A stretch of 64,000 nucleotides of DNA. Source: Sympetrum striolatum (lineage: Eukaryota > Arthropoda > Insecta > Odonata > Libellulidae). Location of the stretch: NCBI GenBank assembly GCA_947579665.1, contig OX388347.1, positions 24,420,562 through 24,484,561 of the forward strand, read 5' to 3'. Every line of letters starts with the position of its first letter. Positions within the stretch are counted from its first letter, which is position 1. The notes beneath the pieces were generated by a model that saw only the letters and a list, made by a program, of their open reading frames with translations, did no database searches and was not told the origin of the DNA. The translations under genes and the position numbers were made by a program. Shown piece after piece: positions 47,871-60,137 of this stretch.

Positions 47871-49395
47871 ATTTGTGCGACCTTCAACCAACCTGTTGTT
47901 TGGTGTAAAATACTAAATAATTATATAATCTAATTAATCTATAGATATAACTAAGATAGATAAATATTGCTATAATCTACATAACTTACGGATTTTCATC
48001 AATAAATTTTCAAGCAATTTTTATTTAATGAGACATTTTCTTTTTATTAGACATTCTATTACTTATATTACGTTAACGATTAGAAGCTTTTGTTCGTAAA
48101 GTAATGTTTATTCATCAGAGAATGGCTTACTTATTTATTCAAGAGAACCAACTGATCGATTGAGCCATATAAAATATCCGTTTCGGTCGAAAATGATCTT
48201 ATATAGCAAGATATTTAGGATATTTTTATGTGAATGTTTCATTCTAATAAAACTGCTTAGACAATCCCATGAAAGAGTTGTCGCACTTAGTATTCCATTT
48301 TATATTTTTTTTGGTAATCGAGTCAATTACGATATAATTACCTAAGATAACTAATCTGCAATATCCTTGTGATCACCTTTGGGCAAACGTTACCCATGTG
48401 AACAATATCAACACATTTAACGACACCCGGATGAATTCAAGCGGCGTTGTGTAACATATAACGATCAATTCTCTTTTGAGTGGAAATTATATACTTCAAA
48501 CACTTTTCATGTGTCGTTGATATCATGAGTTGTTGTCCCTTTTTCTCTGAAATGCTTGCCGAACTTTTCCGGGCTAACTTCCGTAACTTACGCTAAGGGT
48601 AATATCCCATCATTCAATATTTTTCTCTGTTTGACCCCTATCTCTTTTCTGCAATGTCCACCGAATTAAGCTTCCAATATTAATTTCTTAATCGCTTAAT
48701 CCACACTTCCCTGTTTTCAGAAGCCTTGTTTACAGAGTGGAAACAAAACGAACGAAGTAGGCTCAATTACATTGAGTGAATTAATGTGCCAAATACCCCG
48801 TTAATAAAGATCGAGTCAATAATGTGACGGAAAATGAGAATGATATTGGTTTTGTTAATTACGCTAAAAATCTAAGCATGCACGGTACGCTTTATCGTCA
48901 AACAGGTATTGGCTTTCAAATATTCTGGGAACTTTTCATCAATTTTTCTAGTTCAGTAGAAATTTCCTATATTGTATAAATTGTTGTAACATTGTGTAAG
49001 ACAGCGCTAATTTTCACCGCGGCACATTGACGTCATCTAAATCTTCTCCGCTCATTAAAAAATGAATTTTTAAGTTCAAGCGGGAATTGAAATAAAAGAA
49101 AAAGAAACAAAATTGAATATTGAATCAACTAGGCATAAGATTAAATCAGAAACTTCTGATACGTTCAGAAATCATTTAGCAGATCACGTATCTGCTAGTA
49201 ATTTCATACACCCGGAGTGTATCGGTTGGAAAAACTCTATTTTTATGTCAAATGAGATTTTATCGATCTATAGTTAGATTTTTTATTTATTCCGTATTCC
49301 ATCAATGATGCTCCATATCACGAATCAACAAATTCACACTCAAAATTTTATTTTAGACTGCCAACGGCATCATATTTTACCGAGCGTTTAAGTTG
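47871..49395. other. AT-rich non-coding stretch
   Basis: No feature was recognised. Confidence 0.6.
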
Positions 49396-49399
49396 GTGA

Positions 49400-49500
49400 A
49401 GGTTGTAGTAGCGATATAGAGAAATGAGTTACTCGTTTGGTGAAAGCGATCCCGGGTTCTATTCCCCATTGGTCTCCCATATGTGTGAAATAAAATTGAC
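49400..49500 (+). mobile_element. Degenerate tRNA-derived SINE head
   Basis: A B-box region, CCCGGGTTCTATTCCCC (49451-49467), lies about 45 bases after an eroded A-box-like TAGTAGCGATATAGAGAAATG. The B-box surround is shared with the copy at 24.5 kb. A short A/T-rich tail (GTGAAATAAAATTG) follows. Confidence 0.5.
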
Positions 49501-50296
49501 ATTAAGTTAAACTGTAACAGAAAAGATAAGTTTAAAGTTGATTCGTGCACTTAGGTACTTGTTTTCGAAGTTTCAATGGGCACGTGTTCATTTTTGCTTT
49601 AATATTTAGTCAAGGAAATCTTAAGGAAACATATTTCGGGGCGAGTTTATTACCTCCCATAACCAGCTTATATCGGGCTATTCTAGGTACATTTCAATGA
49701 TACTAATGGGTAGTAGATTATTTCTCTTCGGTTTAACAATACACTTTCTGATAGAAGTTCCACTGATTATTCTCCTTCACCAGGGGAGGTCGTTACTGTA
49801 TCAATGCAATTGCTTTTAGCGTAGAGAATAGAAATTTTAATCTTATAGATGTTTTCAATTCCCATTCGGTGCCCCCCGTAAGCCCTGGCAGCGATATAAT
49901 AAAACAAACACCCCTTAATTTACGAGAACTGTTACATTCGCAAACAATTCGAAGAAAATCCACTCCCCAGGCACCCCAACGCTTTCGAGTTCAATAGCGC
50001 ACGCGGCCTGAGAAGGTCGCGAACGATTTCCCAACGAAAATAGCCTTTATGCCGGAAATTTAATTTCTAGCGAGGGGAACATGTTATTCCTTCTCTCTTG
50101 AATAAGCTGGGTCGCATTCTTTGCCTCAGCTTTCGAGAACGGTTGAGAGGGTTTTCGCAGATAGGGTAAGTGCAATAAGTCCGCCGTTTCGAAGTCCATA
50201 AGATTCGTAAGGTATTTTACATTAACCTTCAGGATGAAAGAGAGGGTTTTGCGTTTATGAGTAAGACAGCAACTTAAGTTGAAACAAGGTAAGGAT
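49501..50296. other. AT-rich stretch with mixed patch
   Basis: 49865-50170 is somewhat GC-richer with CpGs. No gene was found. Confidence 0.5.
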
Positions 50297-50734
50297 GGTC
50301 AAATACAAAAGTGGGGAACCTGAGGCCTTCGAGCCATATGCGAGATTCAACATTCGACACTTATTGATAAATATTGCACCCTTTATAATATATATTGATT
50401 CCAATCTAGTTAGTATGACAAATTAAAATAAAACGAAAATAATTGTACTCAAGGATTGATTTAGTTTCCTTTCGATCTTAAAATGCTTTAATGTGGGCGG
50501 AAGATTTAGATATATACCCCGCGGGGTGCCAGTGGCGTATAGCAGGGAGTATAGTAACACCAGCATATCTACCTAATCTAGGTCACTATTCGTCTTTGTG
50601 ATTTTTTCCTTGAACAATAAGCTTTTCAAGCGCGATCTGAAGGTTCAAAATGCGGTATAATTGTTTTTTATACTACCGAATTGTATATACACATTTCGAC
50701 TTTCCAAGGAAGGGCTCCCCACCCGTGGTCAAGT
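50297..50734. mobile_element. Candidate hAT-like MITE with 8-bp target-site duplication
   Basis: GTGGGGAACCTGAGGCC (from 50311) and, at the other end, the reverse complement of GGCTCCCCACCCGT (50713-50726) give matching GTGGGGANCC termini of hAT character. GGTCAAAT (50297-50304) and GGTCAAGT (50727-50734) are a 7-of-8 match directly outside the two ends, the duplication length made by hAT transposases. The 422-bp interior has no transposase and includes the CCAGTGGCG motif shared with 42.1 kb. The termini are imperfect, so the element is old or the call could be wrong. Confidence 0.45.
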
Positions 50735-50814
50735 GTAAGATGGTTAACAGGACTCTAAGCCTCTGTACGTTTTTGGGGATATGAAGACTTTAGGGAGAAA
50801 AAGGGAGAGGCAGA

Positions 50815-50870
50815 GGACCCGGTAGCTTAGCGCGCATTCTTCTTAGGGTCTCAACTCCGGTCCATAGAAA
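50815..50870 (+). mobile_element. Possible eroded tRNA-derived SINE head
   Basis: GGTAGCTTAGCGCGC (50821-50835) is a good A box. The B-box position shows only CAACTCCGGTCC, a weak match. The short A-rich run GAAAAAATAAC follows. Confidence 0.35.
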
Positions 50871-51270
50871 AAATAACGTGGATTTCAATCCAGAAATATC
50901 TTTCTTATCACTCACACTGACCGCATCATTAGTTAGGATGTACAGTTTCATCGACTGGAGTCGCAATTTGGGTATGTTTGTCGAAGAAGGAGGGGGTGGG
51001 GAGGGAGGGCGTTCCAGATCATACCTCGGAGGTGTCGCGTGGAGGGAGGGTAGTTTAGGGGAAGGAGGAAGGGAAGGGTTCCACCATTTCCGAGTTAATT
51101 ATTCGTGTGATAACATAACACGGGCGAAAAAGATGCAATTTTCATCAAGGAGGAGAGCGAGGGAGGGAGATTACCTATCTTCTCTTTCCCTTCTTCCCCG
51201 CTCTCTATGGAAACTAGAATAGCCTTTTATCCCGCGCGCCTTATTTCCTACGCTTCTCGTTTTTTCTCTC
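50871..51270 (+). repeat. Purine-rich island
   Basis: A+G-rich plus strand at 50980-51175 with GGAGGG, GAGGGCG and GGGAGGGA words. The 114-codon frame is Gly/Arg-rich low complexity. A C+T run follows at 51178-51265. Confidence 0.6.
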
Positions 51271-52000
51271 ATTTATTTTTTTCAATCGCCCGGAGGATTG
51301 GCATCTCCCATGGACCTTTTCCCCTTAGGCGAGAGATAAGAAGTCCGATATTGAGTATGGAAAAAGTGCTCTTTTGAAAAATTTATGAAACCGCTCGACT
51401 GGTTCTCATGGGTGAAACGACTCTGTACGCTTCAATAGGAACTATAACCATGTTCATTGCGGTCTGAAAACCACTTAAGAGATAAATTATTCCATAAACA
51501 AATTCATGATTGAGAAAATGTCGTTCCTCGACAGATGTTAAAATTCGTCATATCCTAATGAGATTCATACAATATCAAACTTACGTTGGTCAATATTTGC
51601 GAAAATATTTTAATAATAGCTTTATTATGACGAAAGTCATATAAAATGCTAACTTCTTGTTAAGTTTAAAATTTTTGAGAATCTTCTCTGTAGCCATTTT
51701 CCTTTCTCTCTGATAACTTACAGCTTCATTCATATAGGCTAGTGCCATTGATCGTGTAAATATGAATGACTAGATATGAAGTACATTGGTATGAGAGAAA
51801 CATCTGTATATGTCCCGCTACATCAAGCAAAATAGAGTTGTTTTAAATCAAATTCTTTTTAATACCAGAAATATTTTTGCCTTCACTATCTATCGGTACA
51901 CTCACATATGTTTTTTATACACACATTTTATTTTTGGGGCCTGCTTTCAGCTCATTATCCTATACTTCACTGTTTTTATTCAGGTTCGACAGCCTTACTA
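51271..52000. other. AT-rich non-coding stretch
   Basis: No feature was recognised. Confidence 0.6.
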
Positions 52001-52430
52001 AATTTTCTCTTTTTCCAACTTAATGATTTTTTTAAAATCATCGTCTCTTTCGATGTGTAAGGAAAGCGGAAGACTGCCTTGTCTCAATTTGTCATTGAAT
52101 AAATAATAATTTAACATCGAAACATTCCCCGCAGTATTGTGCTGAAGCGTGTGGTCAAGGTATGAATCGAGAGCGAATAGCAAACCCTCTGGTACGCTTT
52201 GATGAAGACCATCCGCGCTAACAGAGTCCGCGTTGTCCGAGGGTGACGCACTCGCCTTAGAGGCAACCGTAAGGCGGAGAAGAAGATATATTTTCGTCGG
52301 ACGCACCTCCACTTCCGGTCAGCTTATGAAGCTTTTAAGAGGGGGCCCTAACTTCCGGTCGATGTGAGTGGGAGGGGCCTCCAACGATGGCCCTTCTTAT
52401 AGCTCTCTCATCTCCCAGAATTTTTAAAGC
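52001..52430 (-). promoter_or_regulatory. Segment with two identical ETS-type sites 40 bp apart
   Basis: ACTTCCGGTC occurs at 52311-52320 and 52351-52360; on the minus strand each reads GACCGGAAGT, a full ETS/GABP-type core. A 104-codon minus frame (51998-52312) begins right at the proximal site, but its first codon is GTG, an in-frame TGA lies just upstream, and no ATG occurs until near the end, so it is not a first exon. Promoter function is inferred from the paired sites only. Confidence 0.35.
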
Positions 52431-53110
52431 CACTCCTTCCTCCCGCTCTTCATTACTGCGTTTTATAAGGGAGAGGGCGTCCCCTGGGGATAAGGTGGGG
52501 AGAGTGGTAAGGAAGGGGGTCCGCCTGCCTCATTAAATTAAATGAGAAAGTCGTTGATTGTGTTTTGTTTCGTGTGTTCCTTAGCCTTCCCACACTCCTC
52601 CTAGGCGTAGCCTTTTCTTTCCCCTCCCCGACTGGAAATTATATTTCCCGCCCCAAAAAGGACTCTTAGTCCACCCTCTTTTCCCCCACTTTCCGCGACC
52701 TTTTCCTCCCCCTTCCTTATTTCCTCCCCATTCTTCTCGTATACGTCTTCTCCACCAAAAATCTCCAACCACTCCATTCTCTATCTTTTTCCTCGCTGTT
52801 TCCATCTCCTCACTCTTGCTTCTCAAAAGGTGCCCCGAGGCTTTTATACTCTTTCTCTCTCCTCATCTTCCATCTCGCCCATTCTCCTTTCTCATTTCCT
52901 TTCAAAGTCATTCGCTTCAACTTACCCGTATCCAGAGAGCCCGAGCCACTTTCCACGGAGTCTAATCATTCTTGGAAAGAATAAGCTCGCATTTTCGCGT
53001 GGATTTAAATCCAAATTACAATCGTTCCGTTTTACCGTTTTAAGCTTTCTCCTTCCCGAACCTTCCATTCTCTTCCACCGCCGCTGCCTTTCCCTCTAAA
53101 TTTTTCATCT
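52431..53110. repeat. GC-richer island, purine then pyrimidine
   Basis: Purine-rich at 52460-52520 (includes TTTATAAGGGAGAGGG), then C+T-rich at 52580-53100. Frames of 81-89 codons on both strands are low complexity. Confidence 0.6.
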
Positions 53111-54300
53111 CGCTCGATTCGTTACGTGTCATGATTTTCTTTCCTCGGGTCGAATTGCTTCCCTCTCAAGAAAACAGGAGCCCTTTTCATAGAAAATCTT
53201 CCTTTGATTTCGGGTTACGGTCTTGACTGTCGTTCTCGGATGGAAAAGGAGAATGTATGAGAATTTGCTCCCAGATGCTGAAATTTTAATTGGATCGCCC
53301 ACGCGACTCGATTCCGATTGCTCCCGTTTTCAATTCTTCGTTCTTTTTCCGGGTTCCAAGGGCAGAGAGAGAAAGATACTTCATTAGAGGAACGCCTTAG
53401 AAATTTATGGGAAAAGGTAAAGAAAAAATCCACTCCATTTTGGGTCTCATGAGCCCATAGAACTTCTTCTCTGATTCGTGGTCTTGAATGAGTTACAAGT
53501 GGAAGACCGTTGTGAAATATATTAATTTCTAATATCTGGGTTTTTAAGAATGTTATGCATCTAAAATTTTAATTGATAAAGTTTAACAAAATACTTTTAT
53601 TTAACAACTTTCAATTAATAATATGATGTCACAATAGCCAACTTTAGTCGAACGATAAACAACCAACAAACCAACATACGAAGTCAAGTAAAATGAAATA
53701 TTTCGCGAGGCATAAGATCTTGTCGGAATATTTTGGATATGGCATATATTCTGCAAAGGGTGTATGGAGCGGTAGACAGGTCAAAAGTAGACAGAATTAG
53801 TTAAGGAATACAGAAAAATGTTTAAGAAAAATATTGAATGGAGGAATAAAAAAATTAAACCGAATGAACTAATAAAAACATTTTATGGGCCTAACTAGCG
53901 GAATCGATTGAGTAAAAGCTGGACTCGATTTAACAGCTGGCTGTCAAACTTCGAATAGGTCAAACGTCCTTGCAACTTAAAATTTGTTGGTTAGTGACAA
54001 AATTATTTCGTTATTAACATTTGTTTATAGCCTCTTTACATAAAATAATTAGCTCTTAGAAAAACGTAAGCAACTACAGTCAGAAATAAGTAATACTAGA
54101 AGATTTTATTGAGAAGGTAAAGCTGTATGGGAATATTTTAAAGAAATATAAAAAAGCAACTTTCTATATGGCAGGAAAATGTTTGAAGATTTATATTCTA
54201 TTTCAAAAGTTGTTCCTATATTTTATTTTCCTTTGATAAATAACGTAGTTATGAAATATTTGGCTCATGTCGTCATAAAATTGTTAAATTTAGATCATAT
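53111..54300. other. Mixed then AT-rich stretch
   Basis: 53110-53430 is mixed with CpGs; its 72-codon minus frame has no domain. The rest to 54300 is AT-rich. Nothing recognisable. Confidence 0.55.
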
Positions 54301-55015
54301 CAGTGTCTGAATTTCCATGGAAAGATATCACCGCCAAACGAGCACAAGAGGCCCCAGTTATAGAAACTCGGAAGTTTTGAAAAAGCAGATCTCCATGGCG
54401 ACGGTGGCACTTCCGAAGAAGGGGAACTACGTCTCCATTTTAATGCCTCCTTATCATCTTCCACCGTTTTTAATCGACTTCCCTCTTCCGATCTCACGGC
54501 GATATTTTCCATCCGAATAAAACTTCGACTCAAAACATCTCTCCAATTTATCTCCGCCTTAAAACCCATCCTTCTGAGCTACGACACTCTTCTTCTCCGC
54601 TCCCCTCTAATCTTTCGTTCGCTTCCTACAAAACCTTTTCTTCTCCCTCACTCTATTAATTCCGGACCTAAAACTTCCTTATCTTTTCCCTTCGTTTCGA
54701 GCAACAGCCGAGATAATATTAAAGGAATGATTGTGATTCTACGGCGTCGCTTGTGACGAGAAAGTCTCCCTTCAGCCGATCGCGAAAGGGTTTCCATAAA
54801 AGGGTCTTCCACTTGGAAGAAGAAGATGGCCCCCTTGAGGGAATGGCGTTGGGAATGCCTATTTGCAAGAAGGGGGACGGAATCGCAATGGAGTTGAGGG
54901 AGATGGTCGGGGATATTTTTCGATTTCCTTTTTGGATCGTTCTGAGCAGTACTGATACCAAAACGATATCGAATAACTACGATTCTAAGTCTATCTGCTC
55001 GTAGCATCCAAAGCA
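54301..55015. other. GC-richer island, pyrimidine then purine
   Basis: C+T-rich at 54470-54720, then A+G-rich at 54760-54925 including AAGATGGCCCCC (partial YY1-like). Four frames of 67-122 codons overlap in both directions. None has a recognised domain. Confidence 0.5.
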
Positions 55016-55330
55016 CGGTGTAGGGTCTGCCCGGCTACGGTCAACTTCACTAAGAGACACTTAGGCGACAGTCAACTAGGTGACATGCATAGTACCAAAC
55101 TATTACTTCTCATTTGAAAATGGGTAGCAGTATCTTGTTTTCGATTTGAAGGTTGAAGTTCGTCTGTCGATGCTACTTAACTTCCCTTAGTCGGCAAGAT
55201 ATCTAAGCGTACATTTGTCCTGCACCAAACTGCTTTCGTATCATGGATACAGTATCGGCACGATGATGGTTCGCTGTTTTACCATTGCTCCTCATCCTTC
55301 ATGCTTTGTTCAAATGGATCCGTACATATT
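55016..55330. other. Unidentified transposon-like block
   Basis: This non-AT-rich block is unlike both background and islands. It holds related words ACTTAGGCGACA and ACTAGGTGACA (55059-55084), a pattern like the subterminal repeats of DNA transposons. No inverted terminal partner or coding sequence was found. Confidence 0.25.
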
Positions 55331-56560
55331 CCGCGTCGCTCTATACCGATAAAAAAATTATATATTTGAAGATACACGCTTTTATTTATTTGGCTACAAA
55401 CTTCTGTCCTCTTGATGCATGATTTTTCTAAATTTTATGGAATGAAGTTGGTGGCAAATTTCAAGTCAAAGTGACAATATTTCCGATTTAAATAATTGTT
55501 ATAACTATACGAATATCAATATTAATCTTACGTATTTGAGACTTGCATTTATTCAATGCTCTTTGAAAAACAGACTTTAGTAATCCTATCATTAAATGAA
55601 CTGAAATTACCTTGCATAAAACATCCAGCTAAAAATCATTCACCATAAATGATAAACGCCAAATACCTTAGCTCTTGTTACTAACCTATTTTTGACATTT
55701 CTCTATTATTCTTATTTAAATTAAACTATTTATGTAATTCAGTCAGCTTCATCTATATTCCATCGATCATGTAAGCTTTCATAACTGTACCTTCCTTTGA
55801 AATCCGGTTTTCGAACCATACTCTACGTAAAACTCCCAATATTTTATCGGGTGATGGTTGCATGTATGATTAAAGGGAATAATTTGAATTCCATGATTTA
55901 ATTCCAACCTGCTATACTCAGATGTATGGTCACAATAAGGTAGAAATTTATAGTTATCTGTACTAATGACCCCCTACTCGAGTTCTGAATTAGATATTTG
56001 TGTAAGTTAAATGTCGCGTTAACGGTAAACGAATCGTCTTGATAGCAAAAAATCTCAAAAAGGTGACGTCCTAAAGAAAAAGCGAAGAAATGAGGTAGTT
56101 GAATATGTAAATTTGTGGATAAACTGTAGTTGTTGTCGGTTAATTTTAATTATGAGGCCCACTATACAGTATTTTTAAACTGCCAATTCAAAGAGCCTCC
56201 ACTGTGTTTTAACTCATTCAGTCAACAAAATACATCTACCACTACAAACGTGAATGTAATTGAACTACATAATCCGATAATTATTCTTACAATATCAGTC
56301 CATAATTTGGTGTATCGATGGGGATATGGGGAAGAAAAATATGTGGGCTTGTTATTGAATTAGTTCTACCACAAAGAGTAAATGATAATTCCGGACAAAG
56401 TACTTTTAGTTTATAGTTAACCGAACCAAAATAAAGATTTTTAGATAATTTGTATCTTGAGCTATATGTGTTAACAATAATAGATATGTGTCTATAATTC
56501 TAAAATATTTTCATTATGTTCTGTCAAACGTTGCAGAAAAGAAGCCATTGAATTCTTAAG
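55331..56560. other. AT-rich non-coding stretch
   Basis: No feature was recognised. Confidence 0.6.
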
Positions 56561-57200
56561 CGCGATTCAATAAGTTTATTCTTGAGTACGATTCCATTGG
56601 CACTTCCTTCTCTCGAGAGAAATCTCTCTCTCGACAAACCCTTTGTACACGACGAAGAGAGAACAAATGTAACAATGATGCTGAGGGTCATTTTTCATTC
56701 TCCGGACGAGTGTGGGGACGCATCTAATTAAGGAAAAAGAAATCTTGAAAAACGACTCTCTTTTGGGGAGAGGGCGGGTTACGTGTGAGTGGCACTTTTA
56801 CATTGGCTACTCCTCATCGCCCAAAAGAAGAAGGGATTCTTTTATTTGCGCAGAAGGTGCGGGAGATAGAAACAAGCACGGAGGGACGAAGAAGAATAGA
56901 TTTTTAAGTGGACTTTCATTACCGTTTTCTAAATTTACATCTGGGGACCAGGAAACAAATGGAAATTAAGGCCGTGTTTACCCTTTTTTTCCGCGCCGCT
57001 TTCTCTCTCGTTTTTTTAATTTAATTTTCCGGTGCTAATTTCGTCCACTCCCTCGTTAAGTGAGACTCCCTTTCCCACCTTGAGTGTTTTTTCCGCTTTT
57101 TTCCCTCTTTTTATTCCGAATGAGAGGGGAAGATAAACCTGGACGCGTCTCTTAGATACTCTGGGGAAATCCTGCACTCCTCCTCAGGAACACCACTTAC
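56561..57200. other. Purine-leaning island
   Basis: A+G-rich at 56730-56960 with an 85-codon frame of no recognised domain, followed by T-rich and CTTT-rich sequence to 57120. Confidence 0.55.
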
Positions 57201-58350
57201 TCTTCTATGGTCACTCATCAATCTTTAAGAGGTTGACGTTCACTTATGCTACAATTGGATGAATGGCAATAATCTTAAGATATTGTACATGTTCTACAAA
57301 TAATTAATTTCGAATAGTATCTATGCTTAAATAGAATGAGTTTTCATGCTAATAAGCATGCTCCTTTAAGGTTTATAATGGTCAATCCACACGTTTAATA
57401 TAAAGCTTAGTATTTGACCTATCTGTAGAGCGTTATCTCGAACTTAAACTATCCCAACGTTCTGTGATTTTAAAACGTTATCTTAAATCATTAGCTAAGC
57501 AATACATAATTTTTTGCATCTCACTAATAAATTTACCAATTGATCAACTCACTGATCAATTGACCAATATTTAATAAAACAAACTGTTTACATATCAATT
57601 AACCTGGTTTAATTCCACCTGAATGCATCAAGCCTAATGATGGTTTCATCAGATATCAGACATGACATTTATGTATGCATGATTGCTTATATAATTTAAA
57701 TATCATGACTATATTAAATACTTTTACTTCAGGAATCATATTAATTAAGCAAAAGAATTATTTCATATGAAGTTTACTTTCCATAGGTAGTGTAAGATTA
57801 AACATGTCTTAAGAATAAAGGTTAAAAGTGGCATTTGATATCTTTTAACTACATTATAACTTAAAGTTTTGATTCAACGTGAAATTCATTGGTGACTAAT
57901 GTAATGAATTCACAGTTACCTCAAATTGTATACCTGATTTTTTTAGTATTGCTGGACAGCCTCTCAAGAATTCAAATTTGCACCAATGCTTGGAACAGTA
58001 GATTCACTGCATTTAACATTCTACCGCCTCTGTCTCTCTTTCTTTGCCGATGGAAAAATGGTGACTCTTCAAGTCAATCCTGTAAATTAGGAGAAAAAAC
58101 AATATAAGAAAAGACGGATTTCGACGAGATATCTTCGATTTCAGATGTTACCAAAGACTCACAATTTTCTTTCTGAGGTTCGTTTTCTTGTAATATTTTT
58201 AATGGAAAAAATTAATTATGATAGATTTTTGCATAAAGACAAAAACAATAGTACTAAGACTTTTTATAGTAAATATTTTCATTAAACAATCCATTTTCTA
58301 GTTAAATACAGCCTTTAGTCTGAATCATAACAAATCAATATCAGCTGACT
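57201..58350. other. AT-rich stretch with a 10-bp palindrome pair
   Basis: CAATTGATCA (57537-57546) and TGATCAATTG (57553-57562) are perfect inverted arms around a 6-base spacer. No gene was found. Confidence 0.6.
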
Positions 58351-58920
58351 TCCGTAAAGGGCCTCCGACACATCAGCCTCAAACCAGTTCATCTTACAGC
58401 CCGGGGAGTACATCACATAATTTTTTAAACGAAGAAAATAATGGAATCATTCACTCCCCCCGCTAACACAAGCGGATTCAGTGGTTCAGAAAAAAGAACG
58501 TTTTATATCGCACGATGCAAGGGAACGCCTCTCATATTTAAACTCTTCGGGGATATGATTTTTTACAGGGACACAGCGTAATGCATCAACGAACACGTAT
58601 CCTTTTGCCCCCCTTTGCCCACAGCCGGACAGAAGGGTCGAGGAATGGAAATACGGCGGGTTAACGGTCCAGCCGAGGATCTCCCCCCTCCCCTTCTGAA
58701 ACCAGTTCGACTGGACCTCGACTCCGCCGATTATGGGCGACCCTCTCGGTCACTCTCTCCACTTTCCCTCGTCCTTCGCTGTCCGAAAAAAGTGGAACTG
58801 TAACCCATTTTTTTTCGCGATCCGTGCCCCTCTCTCACCGTTTCCCTTCCCGACCGAACCGTAAGGTCCTCAACTACCTCTACCCGTGTCTCCAGAGGTG
58901 ATCCAACGCAGCATTTGAAT
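58351..58920. other. GC-richer, CpG-containing block
   Basis: C-rich at 58600-58620 and 58670-58700, with CpG-containing sequence to 58860. A 62-codon plus frame and a 111-codon minus frame overlap; neither shows a domain. Confidence 0.45.
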
Positions 58921-60090
58921 ATTTCAAATTTTTTATGCGCAGGTAGCTTCTTTGCTGATTGTTTATTTGAACGTTTCAACGTTGTCAGTCCTATGCAACT
59001 CGTTCGAAAGACTTGCGGTTCAACCGCTTGACTGACTTGAGGTATTAAGTGGGTAACATGTGACAAATTTTAGCTCGCAAATCTGCCTCAATAGTGTGAA
59101 TGAATCTTTAAATAAACCTTTAACTGAAATTCGCTGTGCAATATTTCGCGATGATACTGCATCACTGATATTCTTAAGTTCATAAGTTTCAGTCAATCGA
59201 CATAAGGTAAATATATTCAAGGATTGGGATATTTAACTGCGGAAACTTGAGACAGAAATCATGTATTCACTTTTCCTTTCTCTGATGAAGCATATAATTT
59301 ATGTTTGCCAGATCTTGTAGGCATTATATTTTATAAAAAAATTTTTTTTAGATATTTTCAAAATTAAATACTCTTTTAGGACCGAAGACATTGATATAGC
59401 ATTGCTTCCATTTATTTCCTTTTGAAGCATTAAGGATTTTCTACTATTTAGGTTAGCTAGATTTTACTCAACGTGAACACACATAATACACCTGAATCTA
59501 ATTAAATAGTGTGGACACAGAAAAATTAAATGATAGAATAGTTCATATTCTCAATGCTTCATTGCCGGATAGCTGAATTGTAGGTTATTATTTGGTAACT
59601 ATTAAGTAATTAGAGATTTGCAGTAGAAAAGAAAATAGACTGTGAAGGAAAATGTTTTCAACCATGCAAACCAAGTGCCAGAGGTAAACCGATTCGAGGA
59701 AATATTTTAATTACATAAGGAAGATGAACTCTAAAATGGCTGTTCATTAAAGTTATATTTGCTCTAGTTTTACCGCAAAGTTTTTTTGTAAATACTTTTG
59801 ATATTTCATGCCTTTTGAATGTGATATGAATTCTTTTTAATTATTTAGAAACATTTCAATCAGAATAGCTTTGATAACAAACACTTAACCGCCAAAATAA
59901 GTCTGCTAAAATATAAATAGTTCTCTTCGGGAAACGAGTAAAATTGTTGTTATTCGATTTAGGAGTCAATTCGAAAATTAAGGACCATCTAAGTCTTTGA
60001 AATTTATGTAAGGGTCACTCAAGATGCAGGTAGGTAATACTATAAGTCCACTATTTCAAAACAGCAATTCCTAAATTTGCGGATAATCGC
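58921..60090. other. AT-rich non-coding stretch
   Basis: No feature was recognised. Confidence 0.6.
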
Positions 60091-60137
60091 GGCAATTGAG
60101 CACTGGAGGTGAATCTTTCTTGCACTGGAATAGTTAT

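Noticed and set aside
51998..52312. 104-codon minus-strand frame with protein-like composition next to ETS sites
   Set aside because: The first codon is GTG, an in-frame TGA lies just upstream, and no ATG occurs until late in the frame. No acceptor site was convincing, so it is neither a first exon nor a clear internal exon.
57537..57562. Palindrome CAATTGATCA/TGATCAATTG
   Set aside because: Ten-bp arms of AT-rich words are expected occasionally in this background; no transposon ends or RNA features accompany it.
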